A stretch of 64,000 nucleotides of DNA from Corynebacterium simulans (GTDB lineage Bacteria > Actinomycetota > Actinomycetes > Mycobacteriales > Mycobacteriaceae). The notes beneath the pieces were generated by a model. It was given only the letters and a program-made list of their open reading frames with translations, did no database searches and was not told the DNA's origin. The stretch spans positions 620,001 to 684,000 of the forward strand of contig NZ_CP014634.1 of NCBI RefSeq assembly GCF_001586215.1, in the 5' to 3' direction. The position numbers and the translations under genes were made by a program. Shown piece after piece: positions 8,648 through 21,896 of this stretch (within the stretch, counting starts at the first letter, position 1; every line of letters begins with the position of its first letter).

Positions 8648-9771
8648 TGACGGTTAAACGTCTGCAGCAATTTGGCGAGACCATCTTCGCCACCATGACC
8701 CAGCTGGCAATCGATAATGACGCCATCAATCTGGGACAAGGCTTCCCGGACTCTGATGGGCCAGAGCGCATGTTGGAGATCGCGCAGGAGCAGATTGCGA
8801 CGGGAAATAATCAATACGCTCCCCTGCGCGGGCGCCCTGAGCTTGTCGACGCACTGGCGCATTACTACTCAGTTTCTCGCAAAGCAATCGTGGTCACCGC
8901 AGGCGCCACGGAGGCAATCACAGCGACTGTTCTCGGCTTGGTAGAGCCGGGCCAGGAAGTCATCGTCCTTGAGCCCTATTACGACGCCTACGCCGCCGCA
9001 ATCGCGCTTGCCGACGCCACCCGCGTCGCCGTGCCGCTCAAGCCTTCCGGAGAAAGCTGGGACCTCGACGTCGATGCTGTGCGCGCCGCTGTGACGGATA
9101 AGACCGCGATGGTGATCGTGAATTCCCCGCATAACCCCACCGGTTCAGTATTTAGCCACGCCGCGCTGCAGGGCCTGCGCGACGTTTGTGTGGAACACGA
9201 TCTACTGGTGCTCTCTGACGAAGTCTACGAGGACCTTACCTTCGGGTCTGCCACGCACGTGGACATCCAGCGTATCCCGGGCATGGAAACCCGTACGGTC
9301 AAGGTCGGCTCGGCGGCTAAGTCCTTTAACGCCACGGGCTGGAAGACGGGCTGGGCATTCGCACACCCAGACCTTCTAGACGGAGTGATAAAGGCAAAGC
9401 AGTTCATGACATTTGTATCTGCCACGCCTTTCCAAGCCGCAGTGGCCCACGCACTGGTATATGAGCGGGACTGGCAGAAGGCTATGGTGGAAGAGCTGGC
9501 CGAATGCCACGATATCCTAGTTGATGGCCTGCGTGAGGCCGGCTACCAAGTGCACGAGACTCAAGGCACTTACTATCTAGTCGCCGACGTGAGCTCCTCT
9601 GGTATGGACGGAGTTGAATTCTGTACAAAGCTCCCCGAGACACACGGGGTTGCTGCTATCCCACTTGCCGCCTTTGCCGATAACCCCGAACCATGGCGCT
9701 ACAAAGTTCGTTTCGCGTTCTGTAAGCGCCCTGAGGTAATCAAAGAGGCAGTTAAGCGTCTGAGCGCTTGA
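8647..9771 (+). CDS. PLP-dependent aminotransferase, class I/II
   Basis: A 374-residue fold-type I aminotransferase. Motifs: GQGFPDSDGPERM at the N-terminus; NQYAPLRGRPELVDALA; VTAGATEAI; NSPHNPTG (substrate carboxylate region); LVLSDEVYEDL with the Asp that binds the PLP ring nitrogen; the Schiff-base Lys225 in GSAAKSFNATGWKTGW; and an Arg near the end (YKVRFAF). It resembles DapC/kynurenine aminotransferase-like enzymes; the amino donor and substrate cannot be read from sequence. The start overlaps the DUF3239 stop by one base. The 3' end overlaps the opposing DUF2200 gene by 20 bases. Confidence 0.85.
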   Translation: MTVKRLQQFGETIFATMTQLAIDNDAINLGQGFPDSDGPERMLEIAQEQIATGNNQYAPLRGRPELVDALAHYYSVSRKAIVVTAGATEAITATVLGLVEPGQEVIVLEPYYDAYAAAIALADATRVAVPLKPSGESWDLDVDAVRAAVTDKTAMVIVNSPHNPTGSVFSHAALQGLRDVCVEHDLLVLSDEVYEDLTFGSATHVDIQRIPGMETRTVKVGSAAKSFNATGWKTGWAFAHPDLLDGVIKAKQFMTFVSATPFQAAVAHALVYERDWQKAMVEELAECHDILVDGLREAGYQVHETQGTYYLVADVSSSGMDGVEFCTKLPETHGVAAIPLAAFADNPEPWRYKVRFAFCKRPEVIKEAVKRLSA

Positions 9772-10111
9772 CCTTCTCCAAAGCCTTACCCTTCGCCAGT
9801 TCGTCAATTAGCTTGTCGAGCTGGCGAATATTTTGCATCATTGGGTCCTGCACCTCCTGAACTTTCACGCCGCAGATACTGCCGGTGATAAGAAAGCGAT
9901 GCGGATTCATCTCTGGTGCTTGCTCGAAGAACTGCTCAACAGTAAGTTCCCCAGCCGCAGCGATGCCTGGGACATCGTATCCCGTGAACCAGGAAATAAC
10001 CTCATCTACCTCAGCGCGAGTACGGTCCTTACGTTCCGCCTTGGCGATATAGGCGGAATGGATCTGCTCCCACCGCATGCTAAAAATTCGAGGCTTAGAA
10101 GTATATGACAT
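9752..10111 (-). CDS. DUF2200 domain-containing protein
   Basis: 119 residues from the preferred ATG at 10111 (MSYTSKPRIFSM); an upstream in-frame start at 10138 would add nine residues lacking family similarity. The sequence RIFSMRWEQIHSAYIAKAERKDRT and VISWFTGYD is typical of DUF2200, a small cytosolic family of unknown function. It overlaps the convergent aminotransferase gene by 20 bases. The first IS element begins 46 bases upstream of its start. Confidence 0.82.
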   Translation of the reverse strand: MSYTSKPRIFSMRWEQIHSAYIAKAERKDRTRAEVDEVISWFTGYDVPGIAAAGELTVEQFFEQAPEMNPHRFLITGSICGVKVQEVQDPMMQNIRQLDKLIDELAKGKALEKVKRSDA

Positions 10112-10194
10112 GGCTTCTATCCTACTGCTGGGCCGCAAACATCCTTCTCCAAGGTTGGGCCTGACCCCCGGAAAGTAGACACGTCGGGGGTTAG

Positions 10195-11091
10195 CTATGC
10201 TGCTTGGGTCAGTGTAGCTGATGTGAGTGCTTCGAAGTCATTGGGGGCTAGAAGGTTGCACCAGGAGTGCCGTCTGCGGGTGTTGTAGCGCATGCACCAT
10301 CGAAAGACTTCCTGCCGGCAGATAATGGGATTATCAAAGACTTTCCGATCACGTAGCACTTCACGTTTTAAGGTGGCGTTAAATGATTCTGCCAGGGCAT
10401 TATCGGCACTAGTTCCCACCGCGCCCATGGATTGGCGTACACCAAGTTGGGCGCAGTGGTCCCTAAACGCCTGTGAGGTGTACACACTTCCATGATCAGA
10501 ATGGAAAATAGCCCCGTCAAGGCTTCCGCGGACTGTGCTGGCATGGGACAAAGCCTCGATGACCAGTGAGACACGCATGTGGTCTGCGAGTGCATAACCT
10601 GCAAGTTTTCGTGAATAGGTGTCAATGACCGTGGCCAGGTACATGTTCTTACCGCCCTTACACGGCAGGTAGGTGATGTCGCCTACATAAACACGGTTCG
10701 GCTCGTCAGCGGTGAATGTACGGCCTACTAAATCTGGCATGACACGGTGACCAGGCTTGCGCCGGGTGGTGATGCATCGACGCCGTTTGCTAAAGCCTTT
10801 TAGCCCCATGGATTTCATGATGCGCGCAACCTTCTTATGGTTGATCGGGCCGAAGTCCGTATCGTCGTTGAGGCTTGCAGCGATGCGTTTAGCACCATAA
10901 AGCCCGTTCTCATCATCAAAGATGGCCTTGATTCTTGCACCAATAAGGGCATCGGAACATATCTTTAACCTGCGATTTTCGTGGGTGTTGACCCATTTAT
11001 AAAACGAGGAGCGATTGAGCTTTAACACATGGCACATCCGCTTGACCGAGTACTCGGTTCGGTGGTCATAGACAAACTGGAAGCGGATCAC
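10195..11091 (-). CDS. IS3-family transposase OrfB (copy 1)
   Basis: 298-residue catalytic subunit with an integrase-type DDE core: VGDITYLP (first Asp), FHSDHGSVYTS (second Asp) and NALAESFNATLKRE (Glu). A helical HTH_21-like region precedes it (GLYGAKRIAASL...). The GTG start overlaps the orfA stop by four bases (GTGA), typical of IS3 elements where an OrfAB fusion forms by -1 frameshifting. It is almost identical to the OrfB proteins at 43944 and 49112 (His instead of Tyr near residue 10). Confidence 0.92.
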   Translation of the reverse strand: MIRFQFVYDHRTEYSVKRMCHVLKLNRSSFYKWVNTHENRRLKICSDALIGARIKAIFDDENGLYGAKRIAASLNDDTDFGPINHKKVARIMKSMGLKGFSKRRRCITTRRKPGHRVMPDLVGRTFTADEPNRVYVGDITYLPCKGGKNMYLATVIDTYSRKLAGYALADHMRVSLVIEALSHASTVRGSLDGAIFHSDHGSVYTSQAFRDHCAQLGVRQSMGAVGTSADNALAESFNATLKREVLRDRKVFDNPIICRQEVFRWCMRYNTRRRHSWCNLLAPNDFEALTSATLTQAA

Positions 11092-11387
11092 CAGCGTGTC
11101 TCTTCGGCAAAATATTTCGCGGCCTTGCGCAGAATATCGCGTTCTTCGCGCAGCTTCGCGTTCTCTTTTTCTAGCTGGCGGATTCGCTCGGAATCAGTCG
11201 TCTCCTTGGCGTTGTCGCGCATGGCCTTCGTGCGGGCACGTTTGCCGGTGCCGTATTGCTGAAGCCAGGAGAAAAGCGAGGAACGATTGACTCCAAGCTC
11301 TGCTGAAGCCGCGTGAAGTGAAAGGTCCTCATTGTTTTCATAGAGGGCCACAGCATCACGTTTGAACTGTTCGGAATACCTAGGCAT
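11088..11387 (-). CDS. IS3-family transposase OrfA (copy 1)
   Basis: A 99-residue DNA-binding subunit. The N-terminal helix-turn-helix is MPRYSEQFKRDAVALYE...SLHAASAELGVNRSSLFSWLQQYG. The C-terminal half has a leucine-zipper-like heptad region (IRQLEKENAKLREERDILRKAAKYF) for dimerisation. The ATG at 11387 lies just inside the IS end. Confidence 0.9.
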   Translation of the reverse strand: MPRYSEQFKRDAVALYENNEDLSLHAASAELGVNRSSLFSWLQQYGTGKRARTKAMRDNAKETTDSERIRQLEKENAKLREERDILRKAAKYFAEETRW

Positions 11388-11544
11388 GGTGGTAGATTAC
11401 CTTTCTTCCCAACCCAACCGGGCTGGATATCAGGTGTCTACCAAACAGGGGTCAGGTCCGTTCATCAACGCCACGTTGAACTACTCCGCTCCCCCGCTAC
11501 ACACGGATCGGAGATGCCGGTTAATAGTTTCCGTGCTGAAACAA

Positions 11545-11826
11545 GCTGCATTCGGACCATCGAAGCCATAAAATCTAGCGGCCCCAACGCTGCTCGATGG
11601 TTCGAATGCAGATCCCAACTCCTCATCCGCGTGCGAACCAATCTCTAATTCACATTGTTTTTAGCCACAGTGACAATTCAGAAGGCTGACCCGTATAGTC
11701 CATAAACCACGCGATAATGAACATCGCAGTTGCCTGGGATAGTTCATATGGTGAACAAAGCTGCATTCGGACCATCGAAGCTGCCGAAACCGGGCGTTGT
11801 GGGCTGGTTGGGTGGTTCGAATGCAG
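11545..11826. repeat. Duplicated stem-loop beyond the rRNA operon
   Basis: The stretch 11463-11906 holds no gene. It contains two copies of a stem-loop. Left arms CTGCATTCGGACCATCGA at 11546-11563 and 11761-11778 are identical, and the flanking bases extend this to about 23 nt. The right arms are TCGATGGTTCGAATGCAG at 11594-11611 (17/18 complementary) and GGTGGTTCGAATGCAG at 11811-11826. The loops differ. The role is unknown; see findings. Confidence 0.65.
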
Positions 11827-11901
11827 GTTGGCCAACGATAAGGCGAAGGGGAACGTCGTGCCGATAGCCGTTGGCTGGCTGGTGTTGGTTCAATAGTAGA
11901 A

Positions 11902-11951
11902 AACGAAAAAGAAGGAAGGGAAGCAACCGTAGTGGTTGCTTGCCTTCCTTC
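11902..11951 (-). terminator. rRNA operon terminator
   Basis: Minus-strand stem GAAGGAAGG...CCTTCCTTC (11911-11919 with 11943-11951), extended by the AGCAACC/GGTTGCT pairing inside it and followed on the minus strand by TTTTTCGTTT. It lies about 30 bases after the 5S gene. Confidence 0.85.
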
Positions 11952-11982
11952 TTTGTGTATTGAGTTATGTGTTTATTGTTTT

Positions 11983-12102
11983 ATGTCGGCGGTAACTTAC
12001 TCTCCCACAACCTCCCGGTTGCAGTACCATCAGCGCGGGCAGGCTTAGCTTCCGGGTTCGGAATGGGTCCGGGCGTTTCCCTGCCGCTATTAACCACCGA
12101 CA
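11983..12102 (-). rRNA. rrf: 5S ribosomal RNA
   Basis: On the minus strand the sequence runs from TTGTCGGTGGTTAATAGCGG through the conserved CATTCCGAACCCGGAAGCTAAGCC core to CCGCCGACAT, whose ends pair with each other. About 119-120 nt; ends accurate to a few bases. Confidence 0.93.
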
Positions 12103-12202
12103 AACTTTCGGGGCTGTGTTGCCCTTTTAAGTGTTGTGTCAGATACTGCATAGTGGACGCGTGCATGACGTAATCATCTTTTTTGTTTGTTTGTGTGTTG
12201 CA

Positions 12203-17200
<4,998 letters not shown>

Positions 17201-17633
17201 AAAATTTCAGCACAAAGCCAAAAAATCAGGCCGTGAAAAGCCCAAACCTAACAAACAGACAAACCAACCAAGAACCAACAACGTCAATTCTCAATAAGGC
17301 TGGCAAATCCAAAAAATTACTATACAAAGAAAAATCACAACCACCCCCAACCCGACGGGGCAAAAATAAAGGGGGCAGTCAAACCACAAAAATGCAGCCA
17401 ACATGACTTAAAAATGCATACCAAACAAACTTAATTATTTACAATCGCGCCCACAAGGCCCGATCCGGCACACACCACACCAGCCAAACATCCAGAATGA
17501 CCAGCACAATCACAATCAACCACACAATGCAGAAAAAAGTACATTGGCACACTATTGAGTTCTCAGACATCATCACGACAACGACAACCAGAAGCCTTCC
17601 ATCCAGCTCCTCGCTCTCGAAGCGACTCGGAAT
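17201..17633 (-). other. rRNA leader region
   Basis: No coding gene. Just upstream of 16S it is A-rich on the plus strand. Around 17545-17566 it contains, on the minus strand, TGAGAACTCAATAGTGTGCC, the actinobacterial rRNA leader motif next to boxA. Confidence 0.6.
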
Positions 17634-17662
17634 AACTTACTCACTTCTTTGATTAGTGTCAA
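17634..17662 (-). promoter_or_regulatory. rRNA promoter, proximal
   Basis: On the minus strand a perfect -35 TTGACA (17657-17662), a 17-base spacer and -10 TAAGTT (17634-17639). Predicted start is near 17627. Confidence 0.7.
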
Positions 17663-17731
17663 ATCCGTGAAGAAGAATTCATCCGAACCACAACTTGTTA
17701 ACCTTGCGGCCACCTCGTTGCGACTTGAAAT

Positions 17732-17761
17732 AATTTAGCGCGCACTAGTGTTAGTACACAA
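17732..17761 (-). promoter_or_regulatory. rRNA promoter, distal
   Basis: On the minus strand -35 TTGTGT (17756-17761), an 18-base spacer and -10 TAAATT (17732-17737). Weaker than the proximal one; tandem promoters are usual for rrn operons. Confidence 0.45.
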
Positions 17762-17763
17762 AT

Positions 17764-17801
17764 CGCCAGGTAAATCCACCATTTCGGAGACAAACCTGGC
17801 G
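17764..17801 (-). terminator. Terminator after the siderophore ABC genes
   Basis: CGCCAGGT (17764-17771) pairs with ACCTGGCG (17794-17801); on the minus strand the stem is followed by ATTTGTG. It separates the iron ABC operon from the rrn promoters. Confidence 0.55.
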
Positions 17802-17840
17802 TATTAGGCAACGTCCAGAGGGGGCGACGTCGTCAAGCAG

Positions 17841-18596
17841 TTAGTGATAGCACGCCAACAGACCGTCGGGGCCGTCGATAACCGTGATGGGCGTATTGAA
17901 GATTGGGGTCAGCACCTCGTCGCGCATGACCTCCTCCGGATTACCGAAGGCCACCACTTCCCCATTCTTCACCGCACAGATGTGATCGGCGTAGCGAGCA
18001 GCGAAGTTGATGTCATGCAAGACGATGATGATCGTGCGCCCAAAGTTCTGCGCGGCCTCCTTGAGGTGCTTCATCATTTCCACGGAGTGCGCGATATCAA
18101 GGTTGTTGAGAGGCTCGTCCAGCAAAACGTAATCAGTCTCCTGACACAGGACCATCGCCACATACGCGCGCTGACGCTGGCCGCCCGAGAGCTGATCCAG
18201 GTAGCGGTCCTCCAAATCGCTGAGGTGAAGGAAGTCAATGTACTTGGAGATGATCTCCTCGTCCTCAGCCGTCAGGCGGCCATGCGAGTACGGGAAGCGG
18301 CCAAACCCCACGAGCTGACGCACCGTCAGCTTCGTGATGAAGTGGTTCTCCTGCCGTAGGATGGACAAAATCTTGGCCAAGTCCTGGGACTTGGTAGAGG
18401 TGATGTCCAATCCAGCGACCTCAATGGTGCCTTCGTCGATATCGAGCAAACGCCCCACCATCGTCAGCAGCGTGGACTTGCCGGCACCGTTGGGCCCCAC
18501 AAGCGCGGTGATACCGCCGGCCGGAATGTCGAGGGACACTGGGCCAATGTTCGTCTCGTGGGAATAGGTCTTCGCAACGTTATTGAGTGTGATCAC
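17841..18596 (-). CDS. Iron-siderophore ABC transporter ATP-binding protein
   Basis: 251-residue ATPase that would power uptake of ferric siderophore through the two permeases encoded upstream. Walker A GPNGAGKST at residues 34-42, signature LSGGQRQR, Walker B YVLLDEPLNNLD and switch His in VLHDINFAARYAD are all present. It resembles the FecE/CeuD/YclP group. The GTG start overlaps the preceding permease stop by four bases (GTGA), implying translational coupling. Last gene of the operon; a hairpin terminator follows. Confidence 0.9.
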   Translation of the reverse strand: MITLNNVAKTYSHETNIGPVSLDIPAGGITALVGPNGAGKSTLLTMVGRLLDIDEGTIEVAGLDITSTKSQDLAKILSILRQENHFITKLTVRQLVGFGRFPYSHGRLTAEDEEIISKYIDFLHLSDLEDRYLDQLSGGQRQRAYVAMVLCQETDYVLLDEPLNNLDIAHSVEMMKHLKEAAQNFGRTIIIVLHDINFAARYADHICAVKNGEVVAFGNPEEVMRDEVLTPIFNTPITVIDGPDGLLACYH

Positions 18597-19636
18597 AGTC
18601 TGCCCTTTCGCAAAATGACGATGAGGAATACCGAGCCGCCGACGAGCTCAATGATGATGGATACAACGCCCTGCGCGTAGAAGACGTGCTGCATCAGGAA
18701 GTACGCACCCGTGAGCACAGCAAAGGCGGTGGCGATGGCCATGGGGAACAAGTATCGGTGGTCGTAGGTTTCCGCGAACTGGTAGGCCAAGGTTGCCACC
18801 AAGAATCCGAGGAAGGTCATGGGACCTACGAGCGAGGTGGTGGTGGCCATGAGAACTGATACCAGGATCAGAGTAAAGATTGCGTTGAACTTGTGATTCA
18901 CGCCGAGGTTGGTGGCTGCCTCGTGACCAAGCGAGAGCACGTTGAGGCGGCGGGAATTAAAGAAAAGCAACGCCGTCGCCGCAATCACCAGTGGAATTGC
19001 GATGGGATAATACTCAGTCTCAGCATTGTTGACCGAGCCAAACAGTCGCGCCGTCAGCACGTCAAACTCGCTGGGTGTCAGCATGCGCTGCATCAGAGTG
19101 GACAGCGATCCAAGTCCGCCACCAATGACCACGCCGACCAATAGCATCGCATGCATGTTGTTGCTGCGGTTTGTCAGCAGCCACGAGTACAGGATGAGCG
19201 AGAGCACAATCATCACTGCCATCTGGAACAGGAAGGTGCCCATGTTGCGGGCTTCCGTGAGGCCCGTGGCACCTAGGAAAAAGATGGTCGCAGCATTAAT
19301 CGCCGCGTAGAGCGATTCAAAGCCCATGATGGACGGGGTCAGGATGCGGTTATTGGTGACCGTATGAAAGGCCACGGTCGCAACGGCTTGACACACAGCC
19401 ACGATAGCCATGGCGGTCACGGCGTCGGCACGGCGTTGCGCGATGAGCCACCACTTACGCGTTCCGAAGTCCATGGGGTTGTCATACGCCAGCAGGCCAA
19501 ACGCGAAGAGTGCGCCCGCCACGATGAGCGCCACCAAGATGAGCCAGTACTTGCGCGCTGCTTTGGCCGACTGGAAGGAGCCCACATAGCGCTGCTTGGC
19601 GACGTCGCCTGTGCGCTGCTCTGTCTTAACGCTCAC
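18593..19636 (-). CDS. FecCD-type iron-siderophore permease (second)
   Basis: 347-residue inner-membrane permease of the FecCD/BtuC family with 8-10 predicted helices (e.g. YWLILVALIVAGALFAFGLL, FNAIFTLILVSVLMATTTSLVGPMTF). The cytosolic loop GHEAATNLGVNH corresponds to the family's coupling region for the ATPase, and the TSLVGPMTFLGFLVATLAYQ motif is typical of the CeuC/YclO branch. The GTG start lies inside the preceding permease gene (11-bp overlap). It forms the channel with the partner permease. Confidence 0.88.
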   Translation of the reverse strand: MSVKTEQRTGDVAKQRYVGSFQSAKAARKYWLILVALIVAGALFAFGLLAYDNPMDFGTRKWWLIAQRRADAVTAMAIVAVCQAVATVAFHTVTNNRILTPSIMGFESLYAAINAATIFFLGATGLTEARNMGTFLFQMAVMIVLSLILYSWLLTNRSNNMHAMLLVGVVIGGGLGSLSTLMQRMLTPSEFDVLTARLFGSVNNAETEYYPIAIPLVIAATALLFFNSRRLNVLSLGHEAATNLGVNHKFNAIFTLILVSVLMATTTSLVGPMTFLGFLVATLAYQFAETYDHRYLFPMAIATAFAVLTGAYFLMQHVFYAQGVVSIIIELVGGSVFLIVILRKGRL

Positions 19637-20630
19637 GGGTGGACCTCACAATCAGGAATACGAAGACCGCCGCGCCGACCACGCCCAGGATGACGGATAC
19701 GGGCAGCTCAAACGGCGAAATGACGGTTCGGCCGAGGAGGTCACACAATGTCACCGTGGCAATACCGAGCAGGCATACCCAAGGAAGGTTTGAACGCAGG
19801 TCATCGCCGCGGAACATGCTCACCACATTGGGAACGATAAGCCCCAAGAAAGGCAGGGAGCCCACGACCACGGTGACCACGCCAGTGGCCACAGCGATGA
19901 GCCCGGTGCCGATGAGGATCATTCGGTTGTAATTCAGGCCCACGTTGGTGGCGATTTCTTCGCCCAAGCCTGCGACCGTGAGTTTGTCCGCGTAGAAGAA
20001 CACCGCGAGCAGCACCAACAACACGATCCACAGCACCTCGTACTGGCCCTCGTACACGGAGGTGAACGAGCCCATGAACCAGATCCCCAGCTGCTGCAGT
20101 TTGTCGGTGGTCAGAGCCACGAAAGAGGACACCGCGCTGACGACGGCACCCAGCATGATGCCGATGATCGGCACGATGAGCGAGGAGCGCAACGTGACTC
20201 GGCGCAAGAAAGCGAAAAAGACCATCGTGCCGATGAAAGAGAACACAACAGAAATGACCATGCGGCCAAGCACCGACGAGTGCGGGAGCACGATCATCGA
20301 AAAGAGAAGGCCGAGGCCTGCCCATTCCGTGGTACCCGTTGTCGTGGGTTCAACGAAGCGATTCTGGGTGAGCAGCTGCATCACCAAACCACTCATCGCC
20401 ATCGCCGCGCCCGCGAGCACCAGGGCGATGGTGCGCGGAATGCGCGTGGTCATAAACATGTCGCGGCCGTCGTCGTGATCAAGGATCGAATACTCCCCCA
20501 CCATGAGCGAAAGGAAGAGCAACGCCGCTACAGCCACGACGCCGAGCAACAGCTTCCAAGTAAAAAGCTTGCCGCGGGAACGGCGCGCGGGTGGTGCTTC
20601 TTGAACCGCGGTTTTCTCTGCTGAAGTCAA
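19626..20630 (-). CDS. FecCD-type iron-siderophore permease (first)
   Basis: 334-residue polytopic membrane protein of the FecCD/BtuC family. Helices include LLLGVVAVAALLFLSLMVGEYS and IGTGLIAVATGVVTVVVGSLPFLGLIVPNVVS; the latter carries the family's GLIVPN signature. GLGEEIATNVGLNYN is the ATPase-coupling loop. It resembles CeuB/YclN. The chosen start is TTG at 20630, preceded by AAAGAGATAAATT. A stem-loop separates it from the substrate-binding protein gene upstream, so its level is probably lower than that of the binding protein. Confidence 0.87.
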   Translation of the reverse strand: MTSAEKTAVQEAPPARRSRGKLFTWKLLLGVVAVAALLFLSLMVGEYSILDHDDGRDMFMTTRIPRTIALVLAGAAMAMSGLVMQLLTQNRFVEPTTTGTTEWAGLGLLFSMIVLPHSSVLGRMVISVVFSFIGTMVFFAFLRRVTLRSSLIVPIIGIMLGAVVSAVSSFVALTTDKLQQLGIWFMGSFTSVYEGQYEVLWIVLLVLLAVFFYADKLTVAGLGEEIATNVGLNYNRMILIGTGLIAVATGVVTVVVGSLPFLGLIVPNVVSMFRGDDLRSNLPWVCLLGIATVTLCDLLGRTVISPFELPVSVILGVVGAAVFVFLIVRSTRER

Positions 20631-20652
20631 AATTTATCTCTTTCACACCAAA

Positions 20653-20680
20653 AACCGGAAAGCCTTTCGGCGTTCCGGTT
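20653..20680 (-). promoter_or_regulatory. Intercistronic stem-loop in the iron ABC operon
   Basis: On the minus strand AACCGGAA-C-GCC-GAAA-GGC-T-TTCCGGTT followed by TTT: a stable stem with a GAAA tetraloop between the binding-protein stop (20700) and the permease start (20630). It probably acts as partial terminator or mRNA stabiliser. Confidence 0.6.
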
Positions 20681-20699
20681 TCGGTTCTATTTGTGCAGG

Positions 20700-21713
20700 T
20701 TAGGACTGCTTCTCAAAGGCGTCAGCCAGAGCGTTGAGGATCTCAGTGTAGGTAATGATGCTCTCGTTGACGTAGGTATCAGCCGGGGCAACGTAGACGT
20801 TGCCTTCCTTGACTGCGGTCACGTTCTTCAGCGCAGCATTCTCGTTAACGAGTTTGTCGCCTGGAACGTGTTCTTCGCCTTCCTTGCTGACGGCTGCGTC
20901 GCGGTCCATGACGAGGATCCAGTCCGGGTTGGACTCAGCGATTGCCTCGACGGAGATGTCGTCGCCCTCGTGGTCATCGGTTCCTTCCGGAACCTCAAGA
21001 GCCGGGGTCATACCGATGAGGTCGAAAACCGGGCCATAGGTGCGGCCGATCTTCGGCGCGATGTAGCCGATCTCGCCACCGGAAGTGTTTACTGCCATGA
21101 CCTTCTTGGAAGGATCATAAGCTTCCTTGGCGCGCTTTGCGGCTGCGTCGAAGTCCTCGATGAGCTTGGCTGCGTCCTCTTCGTGTCCGAAGGTCTGGCC
21201 CAGTGCCTCGGTGTGGCGCTTGAGTTCTTCGAAGAAGTCCTTGTCATCGCGCGGCTCAAAGTCGAGCACTGGGACATCTTCCACCAGCTTTTCGATGTCT
21301 TCCTGGTGTTGCTCGAAGCGCTGTCCATTCCAGACCACATCCGGTTCCGCAGCGACGAGAGATTCCAGATCCGGCTCGCGGTGGGAACCGAGGTCAGCTG
21401 CGACGGTGTCCTTGTTGTAGACATCGCGCACGGTGGAAGGAACCAGCTTCAGCGGTGCGGCGGCAATCTTGACATCCCAGTCAGCAAGAATCTCGAAAGC
21501 GCGGTTGTCCGTAACGGCCGGGGCAGAAACCGGGGCAGCAATCTTCTTCTCACCGAAGTTGTCCTCGAGAGTGATCTCCGTGGTCTCGGAGGAGGACGCT
21601 GCGGAGGTGTCAGAAGAACCGGAGGTGGACTCTTCTGCAGAAGAGCAAGCGGTCAGAGCCATCGACAGGGCTGCGACGGACGCGACGAGAGAACGACGAA
21701 TCTTGGCGGTCAT
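20700..21713 (-). CDS. Siderophore ABC transporter substrate-binding lipoprotein
   Basis: 337 residues. The signal peptide ends in a lipobox (LTACSS, Cys at about residue 23), followed by a Ser/Thr-rich spacer and a periplasmic-binding-protein type III fold (FatB/CeuA/YclQ-like): ITLEDNFGEKKIAAPV, RAFEILADWDVKIAA, DVVWNGQRFEQH and NPDWILVMDRDAAVSK. It captures ferric siderophore outside the cell and hands it to the FecCD permeases. ATG with AAAGGAC upstream. DtxR-like boxes precede it, so iron repression is likely. The siderophore is unknown; catechol types are usual for this branch. Confidence 0.88.
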   Translation of the reverse strand: MTAKIRRSLVASVAALSMALTACSSAEESTSGSSDTSAASSSETTEITLEDNFGEKKIAAPVSAPAVTDNRAFEILADWDVKIAAAPLKLVPSTVRDVYNKDTVAADLGSHREPDLESLVAAEPDVVWNGQRFEQHQEDIEKLVEDVPVLDFEPRDDKDFFEELKRHTEALGQTFGHEEDAAKLIEDFDAAAKRAKEAYDPSKKVMAVNTSGGEIGYIAPKIGRTYGPVFDLIGMTPALEVPEGTDDHEGDDISVEAIAESNPDWILVMDRDAAVSKEGEEHVPGDKLVNENAALKNVTAVKEGNVYVAPADTYVNESIITYTEILNALADAFEKQS

Positions 21714-21744
21714 GATGTCCTTTTCGAAAGGTTTTCAAATACTC

Positions 21745-21806
21745 GCCTAACCTAACTGATGTAAGCCTTACCTTTCAAGCAGCTTTTGTTAGGTAAGCCT
21801 ACAAAT
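21745..21806 (-). promoter_or_regulatory. DtxR-like iron boxes upstream of the siderophore operon
   Basis: Three sequences resemble the DtxR consensus TTAGGTTAGSCTAACCTAA. They are 21745-21755 (minus strand TTAGGTTAGGC, a perfect half), 21761-21774 (minus AAGGTAAGGCTTAC) and 21789-21806 (plus TTAGGTAAGCCTACAAAT). They lie 30-95 bases before the ATG at 21713. Regulation by DtxR is inferred from the match and the gene function. Confidence 0.65.
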
Positions 21807-21896
21807 GCAATAAAATATAGGTTGAACTGCGCAAAGAGGCGGTTACCCCCACCCCTTGCACAGTGCAAGAAAACCTACTCGGCTCCTACTCGGCGC

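Larger units (their letters stand above)
10157..11459 (-). mobile_element. IS3-family element, copy 1 (1303 bp)
   Basis: The ends are GGGCCTGACCCCC at the left and, inverted, GGACCTGACCCC at the right. Two overlapping reading frames (orfA, orfB) are on the minus strand. A 3-bp direct repeat GTT flanks it (10154-10156, 11460-11462). Same length and ends as copies at 43906, 48744 and (divergent) 52211. Both frames are open, so it looks intact. Confidence 0.92.

Noticed and set aside
20691..21755. Long plus-strand open frame opposite the siderophore-binding gene
   Set aside because: Antisense shadow; the minus-strand frame has a lipobox, correct fold motifs and upstream iron boxes.
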